DNA from: Phycisphaeraceae bacterium | GTDB taxonomy: Bacteria > Planctomycetota > Phycisphaerae > Phycisphaerales > UBA1924 | Reading direction: 5' to 3' | DNA length: 64,000 nucleotides | NCBI GenBank assembly: GCA_019454185.1 | Contig: CP075368.1 | Location: 1,302,001 to 1,366,000 of the forward strand | Part shown: positions 1 to 7,816 of the stretch, one piece after another | How the letters are laid out: every line of letters starts with the position of its first letter | Numbering within the stretch: position 1 is the stretch's first letter | The notes under the pieces: generated by a model | What the model was told of the DNA's origin: nothing | Databases searched by the model: none | The model's input: the letters and a program-made list of their open reading frames with translations, nothing else | Program-made: the position numbers and the translations under genes

Positions 1-2
1 AC

Positions 3-326
3 ACCCATCTCAACCGCACGCCCTCGCTCGACGCGCTGGCCAAGCGCCACGACCTCGACGAGGAACTCGAATGGGCCAAGGCGGAACTGCTGCTGGAGAC
101 CTTGGAGACTCGCGGCCGCGACGCGCTCGACTTCCACGAGATCCCCGTCAGCGCGATCCGCGACGTCGTGCGGCACGCCTTCGAGAGCGGGTACAGATCC
201 GGACTGCACACCGGCTACCGCCAAGGCAGGTCGGACGCCTGCGACGAGGCACGCGGCAAGGAGGCCCGAACCCAGCCCCGCAACCCCGACCTCGTAGACC
301 GATCCAGAACCGACCCGACGACCTGA
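3..326 (+). CDS. hypothetical protein, 5' end outside window
   Basis: The frame is open from the window edge and ends at the TGA at 324-326, so the start lies upstream. The visible 107 residues are charged and helical, beginning THLNRTPSLDALAKRHDLDE, with a Gly/Arg-rich middle (GYRSGLHTGYRQGRSDA). I do not recognise a family. It is the first gene of a same-strand run that ends in a serine recombinase, so it is probably cargo of that mobile element. A TTG at 102 could give a shorter product, but the upstream reading looks equally coding. Confidence 0.5.
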   Translation, partial: THLNRTPSLDALAKRHDLDEELEWAKAELLLETLETRGRDALDFHEIPVSAIRDVVRHAFESGYRSGLHTGYRQGRSDACDEARGKEARTQPRNPDLVDRSRTDPTT

Positions 327-413
327 AGCCCGCGATCTGCGGGCTTCGCTGCTTTTGGACCCGACGCGATCAGACGCAACGCCGCGCAACCCACCACAGA
401 CAGGAGCACCACC

Positions 414-665
414 ATGCACGACACCGACCTTCAGGACACCCTGCTCAACGCCATCCAGAACATCCTCGACGCCAGAGACGAGGTCGAGGGCGAGGACGAC
501 GACATCGCGCTGGCCGAGATCGCCCGCGACATGGTCAGCGACCTCGACGACCTCGCGAGCGTCACCACCTTCGAGCGGGCCGGATTGATGACCACCAACG
601 CCGGGATCGTGCTGCGCTTCGGCGACGGCTCGGTCTTCCAGATCTCGATCGTGCAGAGCAGATGA
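414..665 (+). CDS. small acidic hypothetical protein
   Basis: An 83-residue, strongly acidic protein (DARDEVEGEDDD near residues 20-30). The ATG at 414 follows a good ribosome site, CAGGAG, about six bases upstream. The second half (NAGIVLRFGDGSVFQISIVQ) looks like a short beta segment. No family recognised. It lies between the truncated first gene and the HARE-HTH gene in the cargo of the recombinase element. Acidic proteins of this size in mobile elements are sometimes DNA mimics or anti-restriction factors, but nothing here proves that. Confidence 0.55.
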   Translation: MHDTDLQDTLLNAIQNILDARDEVEGEDDDIALAEIARDMVSDLDDLASVTTFERAGLMTTNAGIVLRFGDGSVFQISIVQSR

Positions 666-767
666 CCGCCACGGCCCGCTCATCCACGCGCCGCTCCGGG
701 AGACCGGTGCCAGCGCGATTCCCCGGAGCAACGTGCGCCGGGTTCCATCCCAACGACGGAGACCACC

Positions 768-1340
768 ATGTCCAAGAAGACCCCCACGACGAAGTCCAAT
801 CCCGCCAGCAAGGCCACCAGGAGGCCCGCGCCACACGCGGCCGCGAACGACAAGGCCCGCGCTGAGGCGCTCGCCAAGTTGAACGCCAAGCCCGACGCGA
901 CGGCCAAGGACGCCAGCAAGCGCGGCACAATGGCGTCCACGTCGTCGGCACCGAAGCCCGCAACCAAGACCACCGCCAGGCTCAAACCCAAGCGCCTCTC
1001 GGCGCTCGACGCCGCGGCTCAGGTGCTTCAGGCCTTGCCCGCGAAGGAAGCTCGGCTCGGACTCTCTGCATCCGAGCTCATCGAGCGCATGGCGGCCGCA
1101 GGCCTCTGGACCAGCCCGGGCGGCAAGACACCCGCCGCGACGCTTTACGCCGCGATGATGCGTGAGATCTTGGCCAAGGGCGATGCCGCTCGCTTCGTGC
1201 GCCTCGAAGCCACTGATGGTGGGAAGCGCGGCCGTTTCACCGCATCTTCCGTCACGGCAACGGTTACGCGCCAAGACCACACGTCCAAGGTGCGGACGCA
1301 GAAGACCCCGAAGCCCCTGTCGCGGAAGGGGGCCGCATGA
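768..1340 (+). CDS. HARE-HTH domain protein
   Basis: 190 residues. Residues 1-76 are a low-complexity Lys/Ala/Pro-rich basic tail, probably disordered and DNA-contacting. Residues 77-160 match the winged-helix HARE-HTH pattern (HB1, ASXL, restriction endonuclease HTH): LSALDAAAQVL, then SASELIERMAAAGLW, TPAATLYAAMMREI and GRFTAS. Such domains are thought to bind DNA or sense modified DNA. A GGAG ribosome site precedes ATG 768, and the stop overlaps the next start (ATGA, 1337-1340), so it is translationally coupled to the DUF2924 gene. The trio HARE-HTH, DUF2924, recombinase suggests an accessory or regulatory role in recombination; that role is inferred. Confidence 0.75.
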   Translation: MSKKTPTTKSNPASKATRRPAPHAAANDKARAEALAKLNAKPDATAKDASKRGTMASTSSAPKPATKTTARLKPKRLSALDAAAQVLQALPAKEARLGLSASELIERMAAAGLWTSPGGKTPAATLYAAMMREILAKGDAARFVRLEATDGGKRGRFTASSVTATVTRQDHTSKVRTQKTPKPLSRKGAA

Positions 1341-2005
1341 GCAGCGAACGGATTCAGACAAGACCAAAGGGACGTGCGGCTGCACGCAACGCGCGCAACG
1401 CGGTTGATCTCGCGCGGCTTGAGTCCATGTCTCTTGCCGAGATCCGTGACCTCTGGCGTGTTCTCGGGTGTCGCAGAAGCCGCAGGGGCGGTGCAACTGG
1501 TGCTGGTGGCGAGGCCGGTGGTGGAGTGGTGCCGCGGCGCGTCATGATCCGCGACATCGCCTTTCGAGCCCAGATCCGTCGCTTGGGCGGTCTGGACCGG
1601 ACGACGGAGCGCCTGCTCAAGTATGCAATCAAGGACGCGATCGCCAATGCGCGGATCTCCGAACTCTCGGTGAACGCTCCGAATCTCACGGCCCAAGACG
1701 ATGCCACCGGTCATGAACCAACAGTCCCCTCCAAGGGCGTGCGGCGGCCGCGCACGACAAGCCCCGCTCTTCCCGCCGGAGCCAAGCTCATCCGCATCTG
1801 GCGGGGTCGCACGCACGAGGTCACTGTCGTGCAGGGAGGCAAGGCCTTCGTCTATCAGGGCAAGACCTACCGATCCCTCTCCAGCATCGCCACAGAGATC
1901 ACCGGCGTGGTCTGGTCAGGCCCGCAGTTCTTCGGGGTCGTGAGCCGCAAGGGCAAGCGAACCACGCGCGGATCCACTGCGGGCAAGGAGGGGGGATCGA
2001 TATGA
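1337..2005 (+). CDS. DUF2924 family protein
   Basis: 222 residues. The C-terminal part (about 148-205) carries the DUF2924 signature: LPAGAKLIRIWRGRTHEVTV, then a tyrosine-rich strand (FVYQGKTYRSLSSIA), then ITGVVWSGPQFFGV. The N-terminal half (SLAEIRDLWRVLG; RDIAFRAQIRRLGGL) is the helical segment usual in the family. The family's function is unknown; it is commonly encoded directly before large serine recombinases in prophages and integrative elements. It overlaps both the upstream gene (ATGA at 1337) and the downstream recombinase (ATGA at 2002-2005), a tightly coupled operon. Confidence 0.85.
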   Translation: MSSERIQTRPKGRAAARNARNAVDLARLESMSLAEIRDLWRVLGCRRSRRGGATGAGGEAGGGVVPRRVMIRDIAFRAQIRRLGGLDRTTERLLKYAIKDAIANARISELSVNAPNLTAQDDATGHEPTVPSKGVRRPRTTSPALPAGAKLIRIWRGRTHEVTVVQGGKAFVYQGKTYRSLSSIATEITGVVWSGPQFFGVVSRKGKRTTRGSTAGKEGGSI

Positions 2006-3846
2006 GTCGCCCTTCTTCGTCTCTCTCGGGCGGCATGGGTGTCCCCGGTCGCACGGGTGATATGGTTGGCTCGGTCCGATGTGCCATCTACACGCGCAAG
2101 TCCAGCGAGGAAGGCCTGGACATGCTCTTCAACTCCCTGGATGCCCAGCGCGAGGCCGGGATGGACTACATCAAGAGCCAGCGCAGCCAGGGGTGGGTCG
2201 CTGTCCCGACCCTCTATGACGACGGAGGCTTCTCCGGTGGCAACACCGAGCGGCCCGGCCTGCAACGCCTCCTGGCCGACATCAAGGCACAGCGCATCGA
2301 CATTGTGGTGGTGTACAAGGTCGATCGCCTCAGCAGGTCGCTCAGCGACTTCGCACGACTCATGCAGGTCTTTGACGAGCATCGGGTCTCCTTCGTATCC
2401 GTCACCCAGCAGTTCAACACGACGACGTCGATGGGGCGGCTCACGCTCAACATGCTCCTCTCCTTTGCGCAGTTCGAGAGGGAGGTGACGGGCGAACGCA
2501 TCAGGGACAAGATCGCCGCCACCATGCGCAGAGGGATCTTTACGGTGGGGCGGCCGCCCTTCGGATACCGCAGGCCGGTGCCGAGCGACCCGGACCCCGG
2601 CAACCGCGTGATCCGGATCGTGCCCGAGGAGGCGGACATCGTCCGTCGCGTGTACGCGCTCTATCTGGAGCACCGCTCGCCGCTCGCCGTCATCGAGGCG
2701 CTCAGAGCCGAGGGGATCCATCGTCGCCTCCGGCAGTGCGACACTGGCCTGAATGTCGGCAAGCTCGTGTGGAGCACCGGCCACATCCATTCCATGCTGA
2801 CGAACGCGACCTACGCGGGCAAGATCGTCCACACGCGTGGGGCCAACCTGCCCGAGGGCAAGGGCAGGTGCCCGACCGACATCTGGCCCGGGCTCCACGA
2901 GCCGATCATTGATCCTGAGCTATGGGACAGGGTGCAGGCGCTGATCAACCGGCGCGAACGAGCACCGGCGACGCGCTGGTCCCACACCCACCTGCTCAAG
3001 GGCAAGCTGCGGACAAACGAGGGTTCGACGATGACCCCGTCAAACTCCATGAAGCGGCTGGCGGATGGGGGGTGCCGCCGGGTGCCGTATTACGTGAGCA
3101 TGAAGGCGTGCACACAGGGGCGTGGGTCCTGCCCCGTCCGCAGAGTCAACGCGGGCGTGCTCGACACCCTCGTGCGTGCGCTGGTGCTGGATCGCCTGGA
3201 ATCGGCTCACGGGGTGCACCTGGGCCATGTCGAACTTGAGGTCCGCGATCTCTGGATCCGCGAGGTGATCGAAGGGGTCGTGGTGGGCATCGATTGTCTC
3301 AGGGTCACTCTAAACGTCCGACGCATCCGGGCGTGTCGAGAGTCACTCGGAGACGGGTCGAGGTCATCGTCCACACCCACGCCCACACCGGTGCCGCGGT
3401 GCCGCTATGTCCCGGAGGTGACTCAGGAGCCGACGGGTGTCCAGTTGTCTGAGGTCGAGCGCGAGACACTGGCGTTGCAGATCCAGATCAAGCGTCACGA
3501 CGGTCGCCACGTCCTGCTGCACCCCGAGGGGCAGGACCTCATCTGCAAGCTGGACTCGCGGGGCCGCCCCGAGCCCTCGCCGCACATCGTCCGCGCCATC
3601 GGCCAGGCCTACGCGATGCACGGTGAAGTGCTTCGAACGGGCAAGCCCATGGAAGAGGTCGCCCGAGCGCTCGGAATGGACCCCGCGCGGGGCAGGCAGT
3701 TGCACGTACTCACGCATCTGAGCCCGACGATCCTGAGGGCGGCGTTGACCGGAACCCTGTCGCCCCAGGTCTCACTGCTTGACCTGCGGGCGGCGGCCAG
3801 TGAACTGGACTGGACGCTGCAGGCGTCCCGCCTCGGCATGCGATAG
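2002..3846 (+). CDS. large serine recombinase / site-specific integrase
   Basis: 614 residues. The N-terminal resolvase domain (about 25-175) has CAIYTRKSSEEG with catalytic Ser34, then DGGFSGGNTERPGL, YKVDRLSRSLSDFARL and LLSFAQFEREVTGERIRDK. The DNA-binding Recombinase domain follows (about 190-300, GRPPFGYRR to NATYAGKIVHTRG). The usual zinc-ribbon region (about 320-390) is altered: the first CxxC is missing (LRTNEG) and only CRRVPYYVS and GSCPVRR remain. A roughly 200-residue helical tail follows. It probably integrates and excises the element whose right end lies near the tRNA-Ser 3' end at 4074. Start chosen by ATGA overlap with DUF2924. Confidence 0.92.
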   Translation: MSRPSSSLSGGMGVPGRTGDMVGSVRCAIYTRKSSEEGLDMLFNSLDAQREAGMDYIKSQRSQGWVAVPTLYDDGGFSGGNTERPGLQRLLADIKAQRIDIVVVYKVDRLSRSLSDFARLMQVFDEHRVSFVSVTQQFNTTTSMGRLTLNMLLSFAQFEREVTGERIRDKIAATMRRGIFTVGRPPFGYRRPVPSDPDPGNRVIRIVPEEADIVRRVYALYLEHRSPLAVIEALRAEGIHRRLRQCDTGLNVGKLVWSTGHIHSMLTNATYAGKIVHTRGANLPEGKGRCPTDIWPGLHEPIIDPELWDRVQALINRRERAPATRWSHTHLLKGKLRTNEGSTMTPSNSMKRLADGGCRRVPYYVSMKACTQGRGSCPVRRVNAGVLDTLVRALVLDRLESAHGVHLGHVELEVRDLWIREVIEGVVVGIDCLRVTLNVRRIRACRESLGDGSRSSSTPTPTPVPRCRYVPEVTQEPTGVQLSEVERETLALQIQIKRHDGRHVLLHPEGQDLICKLDSRGRPEPSPHIVRAIGQAYAMHGEVLRTGKPMEEVARALGMDPARGRQLHVLTHLSPTILRAALTGTLSPQVSLLDLRAAASELDWTLQASRLGMR

Positions 3847-4073
3847 ACGGCGGCTGGTTGCACCACGCCCCAGCGACCCCGTTCGGATCACATCGAACTC
3901 CAAAGCGGATCGCCGAAATCGCCGACTCAGAATGGGGCCGCCAGATCGCCGAATCTTGTGCTCTGAGAAGCTCAGAGCGATCGGGTCTCCAAACGGAACT
4001 CGCGGAAATCCGCGGGAAATCGGCCCTATCGCCGAGAACGCAAAGCGTCCCCAGGACGAGTCGAAAGCGAAAG
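3847..4073. other. intergenic region between recombinase and tRNA-Ser
   Basis: No gene. The octamer ATCGCCGA occurs four times (about 3909, 3918, 3945 and 4028). There is a 7-bp perfect hairpin CTCTGAG-AAG-CTCAGAG at 3961-3977 and a small CGCGG-AAAT-CCGCG hairpin near 4002-4015. Repeats between a recombinase and a tRNA 3' end are where an attachment site would lie, but the partner att site would be outside the window, so this cannot be confirmed. Confidence 0.4.
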
Positions 4074-4165
4074 CGGAGAGGGAGGGATTCGAACCCTCGA
4101 TACGGAGTGATACCCCGTATAACGGTTTAGCAAACCGCCGCCTTCAGCCACTCGGCCACCTCTCC
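4074..4165 (-). tRNA. tRNA-Ser(GCU)
   Basis: Reads on the minus strand as a class II tRNA of 92 nt with a long variable arm. Acceptor stem GGAGAGG pairs with CCTCTCC (4159-4165 with 4075-4081), D arm GGCCGAGTGGCTGAAGG, anticodon stem-loop with GCT, and T arm GAGGGTTCGAATCCCTC. CCA is not encoded. The 3' end points towards the serine recombinase, consistent with use as an integration site. Confidence 0.95.
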
Positions 4166-4252
4166 GGCGACGACGGCAAGCATAGCACACAAGGGCGACC
4201 GGTTTCTTTCCGGCCGCCCTTGGCTCTCTCCGCGATAGTGTGGTCAGACCGA

Positions 4253-4528
4253 TCAGTCCTGTTCGCCGGGCTGGCTCTTGTTCTCGAGCAGTTTCCGGAG
4301 GTACTGGTTCTCGCGGCGTGTGGCTTCGAGGTCGAAGACGAGGTACTTGATGCTGAGTCGGAGGTAGTCGAGGGAGTCCTGGAGGTCGTTGATCGTCTTC
4401 TTCATCTTGTCGTGGCGGTCTTTGGTCTCGCTGGCGAGTGCTTCGAGCGCGGGGCGCTCGGTCTCGGGGAGTTTGCCGATCTGGCTGATGAGTTCGCCGA
4501 GTTTGGCCTGGAAGTCCTGCTCGTTCAT
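4253..4528 (-). CDS. small coiled-coil protein
   Basis: 91 residues starting at MNEQDFQAKLGEL; an upstream in-frame ATG would add 26 residues, but GGAGAAGAG sits just before the ATG at 4528. Almost wholly helical with heptad-like spacing: residues about 10-40 (ISQIGKLPETERPALEAL) and 45-85 (MKKTINDLQDSLDYLRLSIKYLVFDLEATRRENQYLRKLL). It resembles short conserved planctomycete coiled-coil proteins with no known role. Not in an evident operon. Confidence 0.65.
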   Translation of the reverse strand: MNEQDFQAKLGELISQIGKLPETERPALEALASETKDRHDKMKKTINDLQDSLDYLRLSIKYLVFDLEATRRENQYLRKLLENKSQPGEQD

Positions 4529-4730
4529 GGCTCTTCTCCTCGTGTCTTCTTTGGCTCTCCCCGGTGTGGCCCGGGACGAGAGAAGAAGGAACAAGGGGCG
4601 GGCCATTGCGGCACGTTCGGCGTGCCAGAGCGGTTGGTCCGGGAATGGTGGACGTGGGGCGACCTGAGCGCGGTGCGGCCCGGGCTCGGGGCGATAACGG
4701 CTCGGTGTTCGGCGGTGGGCTGTGAGGCGC

Positions 4731-4746
4731 GTTGAGCCGGCTCAAC
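4731..4746. repeat. 16-bp perfect palindrome at gene end
   Basis: GTTGAGCCGGCTCAAC is a perfect palindrome with no loop, overlapping the stop codon of the DUF3553 gene (4742-4744). A second hairpin, GGCACG-TTCGG-CGTGCC, lies at about 4610-4626. They may help end transcription from the DUF3553 gene; neither has a T-run. Confidence 0.35.
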
Positions 4747-5347
4747 GCCAGTTGTCGGCTCGCTTCAGCGCCTGTTGACCCGCGGGGGGCGCGGAGGACA
4801 TGGCAGCGGCGATGGACTCGGGCTCTTTCTTGCGGGCATCCTGGACCAGACGCCTCAGATGCTGCTCCAGGTTCATCTTGAAACGGTCGAAGGCCAGTTC
4901 GAGTTCGTGGCGGCTGAAGCGGCTGAGCGGATCTGAGAGCCCGGTCTGAGCGGTCGCCCAGTCGAGGAGGGAGCCCCCACTTCCGGTAAAGCGATAGAGC
5001 TTGAGCGTGTTGGTCAGCCGGGCCTTGAAGCTGATGAAGGGATCTGTGGCATCGTCCGGGAGTTCGCCGAGGACCTGGGCGGCTTTGAGGTGATCCGGGC
5101 CGTCGAGGCCCGCGGCGTCTGAGAGCTTACGGTCCAGTGAGGGCGCGGCGTCGGGGTGTCTGAGATCGGCGAAGGCGGTTGAGATCGTTTTCGGGCCGGC
5201 CCTCTCGAAGCGGATTCCCAGACGCTGGCAGGGATGGCCGTTGTGGACGGCGGCTTCGACGCTGGTGACCGATCCGGTTCCCCATTCGGGACGGCCCGCG
5301 TGGACAACCCGATCGCCGACCTTCCAACCCGACGTGCTCATGAGCAT
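4742..5347 (-). CDS. DUF3553 domain protein
   Basis: 201 residues. The N-terminal part (about 5-60) matches the DUF3553 beta-barrel pattern: WKVGDRVVHAGRPEWGTGSV, a variable loop, RLGIRFERAGPKTIS, then a short helix. The rest is helical (FISFKARLTNTLKLYRFTG; ELELAFDRFKMNLEQHLRRLVQDA) and unfamiliar. DUF3553 is a small domain also found next to UvrD-type helicase regions; a nucleic-acid or protein-binding role is plausible but unproven. ATG 5347 and ATG 5341 (MSTSGW) are both possible starts. Confidence 0.7.
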   Translation of the reverse strand: MLMSTSGWKVGDRVVHAGRPEWGTGSVTSVEAAVHNGHPCQRLGIRFERAGPKTISTAFADLRHPDAAPSLDRKLSDAAGLDGPDHLKAAQVLGELPDDATDPFISFKARLTNTLKLYRFTGSGGSLLDWATAQTGLSDPLSRFSRHELELAFDRFKMNLEQHLRRLVQDARKKEPESIAAAMSSAPPAGQQALKRADNWR

Positions 5348-5591
5348 TGTCTCAACATCCTGTGCAGCGACATTCCTCGGCCATTCCGTGGGGCGAGGGG
5401 ACCAGATCCGAACTGAGGGGGCGGGCTGACGGGAATTCCGTCGTCCGCGGCCTTGCGTGGCCGCGAGGCGGCGCGTGGCAAGGAGTCCTTTGTACGCCTA
5501 GTGTATCACCCCGCACAAGCCCAGGCGCGAAGGTCGGTCGGAGTCGCTATCCCCGACGCTGTGGTTGCCTGAGGCCAGAGAGAAAGTCTCG

Positions 5592-5825
5592 ATGATCGAA
5601 GCACTGAAGGACGACCTGATTGTGAACAAGTGCGGCGGCCGGTTCAAACTGACCGCGCTCATCCAGCGGCGTCTCGTGCAACTGATGGATGGGGCTCGCC
5701 CCCTCGTTGAGCGCGACGGCCGCACCGACCTTGAGGTCGTGATCCAGGAGATCCTGGAGGACAAGATCGCGTACGATCTTCCGGTCGGCGGAAGTGATGC
5801 TGGGGAAGAAGAGCCCCTGCTCTGA
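5592..5825 (+). CDS. rpoZ: RNA polymerase omega subunit
   Basis: 77 residues from ATG 5592 (MIEALKDDLIVNK). It has the omega-like core GGRFKLTALIQRRLVQLMDGARPLV followed by DLEVVIQEILEDKI, the planctomycete form of RpoZ, which supports assembly of the beta' subunit. An in-frame CTG/TTG-type upstream start is possible, but this ATG matches the family N-terminus. It is followed directly by the CoaC-like flavoprotein; rpoZ beside coaBC is a widespread arrangement, which supports both calls. Confidence 0.85.
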   Translation: MIEALKDDLIVNKCGGRFKLTALIQRRLVQLMDGARPLVERDGRTDLEVVIQEILEDKIAYDLPVGGSDAGEEEPLL

Positions 5826-5859
5826 TGATGCCGGCCATTGTGACGCTGGCGACGCTCGC

Positions 5860-6459
5860 ATGAGCACACGTTCGGGCGACAACTCGGGTCTGCAGGTCTT
5901 CCGGGACCGACGCATCCTCGTCGGCATCACAGGGGGGATTGCTGCGTACAAGACGGCGATGCTTGTCAGCCGCCTCGCGCAGGCGGGGGCGCAGGTGACT
6001 GTCGCGATGACCGAGAGCGCGACCCGATTTGTGACGCCTCTGACGTTTCAGGCGCTGTCGGCCCGGCCCGTGTACACGAGTGCGTGGGAGCATGTGGAGT
6101 CGAAGGACCCGCAGCACATCTCGCTGGCGTCGTCGGCGGATGCGGCGATTGTTGCCCCGTGCACGATGGACACGATGGCGAAACTGGCGAGCGGGATTAC
6201 CGAGGATGTGGTGTGTCTGATCCTGTCGGCGATCGACAGGGGGAAGACGCCGGTGCTGCTCGCGCCTGCGATGAACAGCGTGATGTGGAGCCAGCAGGCG
6301 ACGCAGCGGAATGCCGCGACGCTGCGGGGTGATGGGTACACGCTCGTCGGTCCTGACGAGGGGTGGCAGGCGTGCCGGCAGGTGGGTCCGGGGCGGATGG
6401 CTGAGCCGGAGGAATTGCTTCAGCGGCTTGCCGAGGCGATCACGGCCCGATCGCCGTGA
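5860..6459 (+). CDS. coaC: phosphopantothenoylcysteine decarboxylase-like flavoprotein (CoaC)
   Basis: 199 residues from ATG 5860. Flavoprotein fold: RILVGITGGIAAYKTAMLVSRLAQAGAQV (FMN-binding), MTESATRFV, ISLASSADAAIVAPCTMDTMAKLASGI, and PVLLAPAMNSVMW, the region of the family's PAMN motif. It would decarboxylate 4'-phosphopantothenoyl-cysteine in CoA synthesis. It ends after the decarboxylase domain, so it lacks the CoaB synthetase half of the usual bifunctional CoaBC; CoaB must be encoded elsewhere. It lies 34 bp after rpoZ, probably the same transcript. Confidence 0.85.
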   Translation: MSTRSGDNSGLQVFRDRRILVGITGGIAAYKTAMLVSRLAQAGAQVTVAMTESATRFVTPLTFQALSARPVYTSAWEHVESKDPQHISLASSADAAIVAPCTMDTMAKLASGITEDVVCLILSAIDRGKTPVLLAPAMNSVMWSQQATQRNAATLRGDGYTLVGPDEGWQACRQVGPGRMAEPEELLQRLAEAITARSP

Positions 6460-6475
6460 TCGGTGTCGGAGGGGG

Positions 6476-7471
6476 TCAGGACTTGGACTTTCCGTCGCCC
6501 GCGATGGACTGACGCATATCGGTGTCGGCGACGACGTTGCGCATCTTGTAGTAGTCCATGATTCCGAGGTGGCCGGAGCGGAATGCCTCGGACATGGCCT
6601 TGGGGATCTCTGCTTCTGCCAGGACGACGATGGCGCGGTTCTTCTGCTCCATCGCCTTGAACTCCTGCTCTTCAGCGACGGCGGCGGCGCGGCGGCTTTC
6701 GGCCTGTGCCTGTGCTCGCTGCTTGTCGGCGTTGGCCTGGTCGAGCTGGAGTTTCGCGCCGATGTTGTCGCCGACGTCGATATCCGCGATGTCGATCGAG
6801 AGGATCTCGAAGGCGGTGCCCGCGTCGAGGCCGGACTCCATGACCTTGCGGGAGATGTCGTCGGGATTCTCGAGCACCTGCTTGTGGTCAACCGCGGAGC
6901 CGATGGTGGAGACGATGCCCTGGCCGACGCGGGCGATGATGGTCTCTTCGGTCGCACCGCCGACGAGACGGGCGATGTTGGTGCGGACCGTGACGCGTGC
7001 CTTGGCCTTCAACTGGATGCCGTCCTTGGCGACGGCGTCGATGGTCGGGCGGGGGCTGGACTGGGCGGGGCAATCGATGACCTTGGGATTGACGGATGTC
7101 TGCACGGCGTCGAGGATGTCGCGGCCAGCGAGGTCGATCGCGGTCGCGATGTTCCAGGGGAGTTCGATCCTCGCGCTGCGTGCGGCGATCATCGCGCTGA
7201 TGACGTTGGGGACGCGGCCGCCGGCGAGGTAGTGGGTTTCGAGCGCGTTGGTCGGGATATCGAGGCCCGCCTTCACGGCGCGGATGCGGCTGAAGACGAT
7301 CGTGCGGATGTCGACCTTTCGGAGCTTCATCCCGATGATCTCGAGCAGCCCGACTCGGGCGTTCGAGAGCAATGCCTGGATATAGAGGTTGATGAACTGC
7401 CCGATCACGAAGATCAAGATGATCAGGAACAGGCCGACGACGGCCAACGCGACGTAGAGAAAGTTATTCAT
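6476..7471 (-). CDS. floA: flotillin-like protein FloA
   Basis: 331 residues, the usual FloA length. An N-terminal membrane segment (about 5-27, [20 protein letters not shown]) is followed by the SPFH-type region ([22 protein letters not shown]) and a coiled-coil Ala/Glu-rich tail ([20 protein letters not shown]). FloA organises membrane microdomains. The start at MNNFLY (7471) was chosen over the upstream ATG at 7516 because the family begins with the hydrophobic segment. It is separated from ccoS by 117 bp. Confidence 0.92.
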   Translation of the reverse strand: MNNFLYVALAVVGLFLIILIFVIGQFINLYIQALLSNARVGLLEIIGMKLRKVDIRTIVFSRIRAVKAGLDIPTNALETHYLAGGRVPNVISAMIAARSARIELPWNIATAIDLAGRDILDAVQTSVNPKVIDCPAQSSPRPTIDAVAKDGIQLKAKARVTVRTNIARLVGGATEETIIARVGQGIVSTIGSAVDHKQVLENPDDISRKVMESGLDAGTAFEILSIDIADIDVGDNIGAKLQLDQANADKQRAQAQAESRRAAAVAEEQEFKAMEQKNRAIVVLAEAEIPKAMSEAFRSGHLGIMDYYKMRNVVADTDMRQSIAGDGKSKS

Positions 7472-7505
7472 CTGGAGATCGCCTCTTGGAAACCGGACCC
7501 ATGTG

Positions 7506-7522
7506 CGACGAGTCACTCGTCG
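7506..7522. repeat. 17-nt palindrome between ccoS and floA
   Basis: CGACGAGTCACTCGTCG is symmetrical around its central base. It lies after ccoS and before floA on the minus strand, so it could be an operator for floA or part of a cco operon terminator. No T-run follows on the minus strand. Confidence 0.35.
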
Positions 7523-7588
7523 GGACGCCCCCAGTATAGATGCGTCGTGAGCGAAGCGTCAGCGAGAAGATGGGCGGCGACCTTTCGA

Positions 7589-7813
7589 TCAGGAACGGAT
7601 CTTCAATCCTGCGCGAACCCGGTTCGGGCTCTGTGGCCGGTTCCGCCCGGTGGTTCCGCTGCTACGGGCGGGCGTGTCGTCGTCGAGGATCACGCGGAGT
7701 GAGGGCGTGTCGAGATCGTCGAACTGGCCTTGCCTTGCGGCCCAGATGAAGCCGAGCAGCGCGACAGCGGCGAGGAGGAAGGCGATCGGCATGACGATGT
7801 AGAGGACGGACAT
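7589..7813 (-). CDS. ccoS: cbb3 oxidase maturation protein CcoS
   Basis: 74 residues. One N-terminal membrane helix (MSVLYIVMPIAFLLAAVALLGFIWA) followed by the CcoS hallmark GQFDDLDTP, then a short polar tail. CcoS is needed for maturation of cbb3 oxidase cofactors. It lies 3 bp after the P-type ATPase stop at 7817, the ordinary ccoI-ccoS order, and is the last gene of the cluster. Confidence 0.92.
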   Translation of the reverse strand: MSVLYIVMPIAFLLAAVALLGFIWAARQGQFDDLDTPSLRVILDDDTPARSSGTTGRNRPQSPNRVRAGLKIRS

Positions 7814-7816
7814 GGT

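Noticed and set aside
6311..7702. 463-codon plus-strand frame opposite floA
   Set aside because: Antisense to floA; Asp/Gly/Val-rich translation typical of reverse reading of GC-rich genes.
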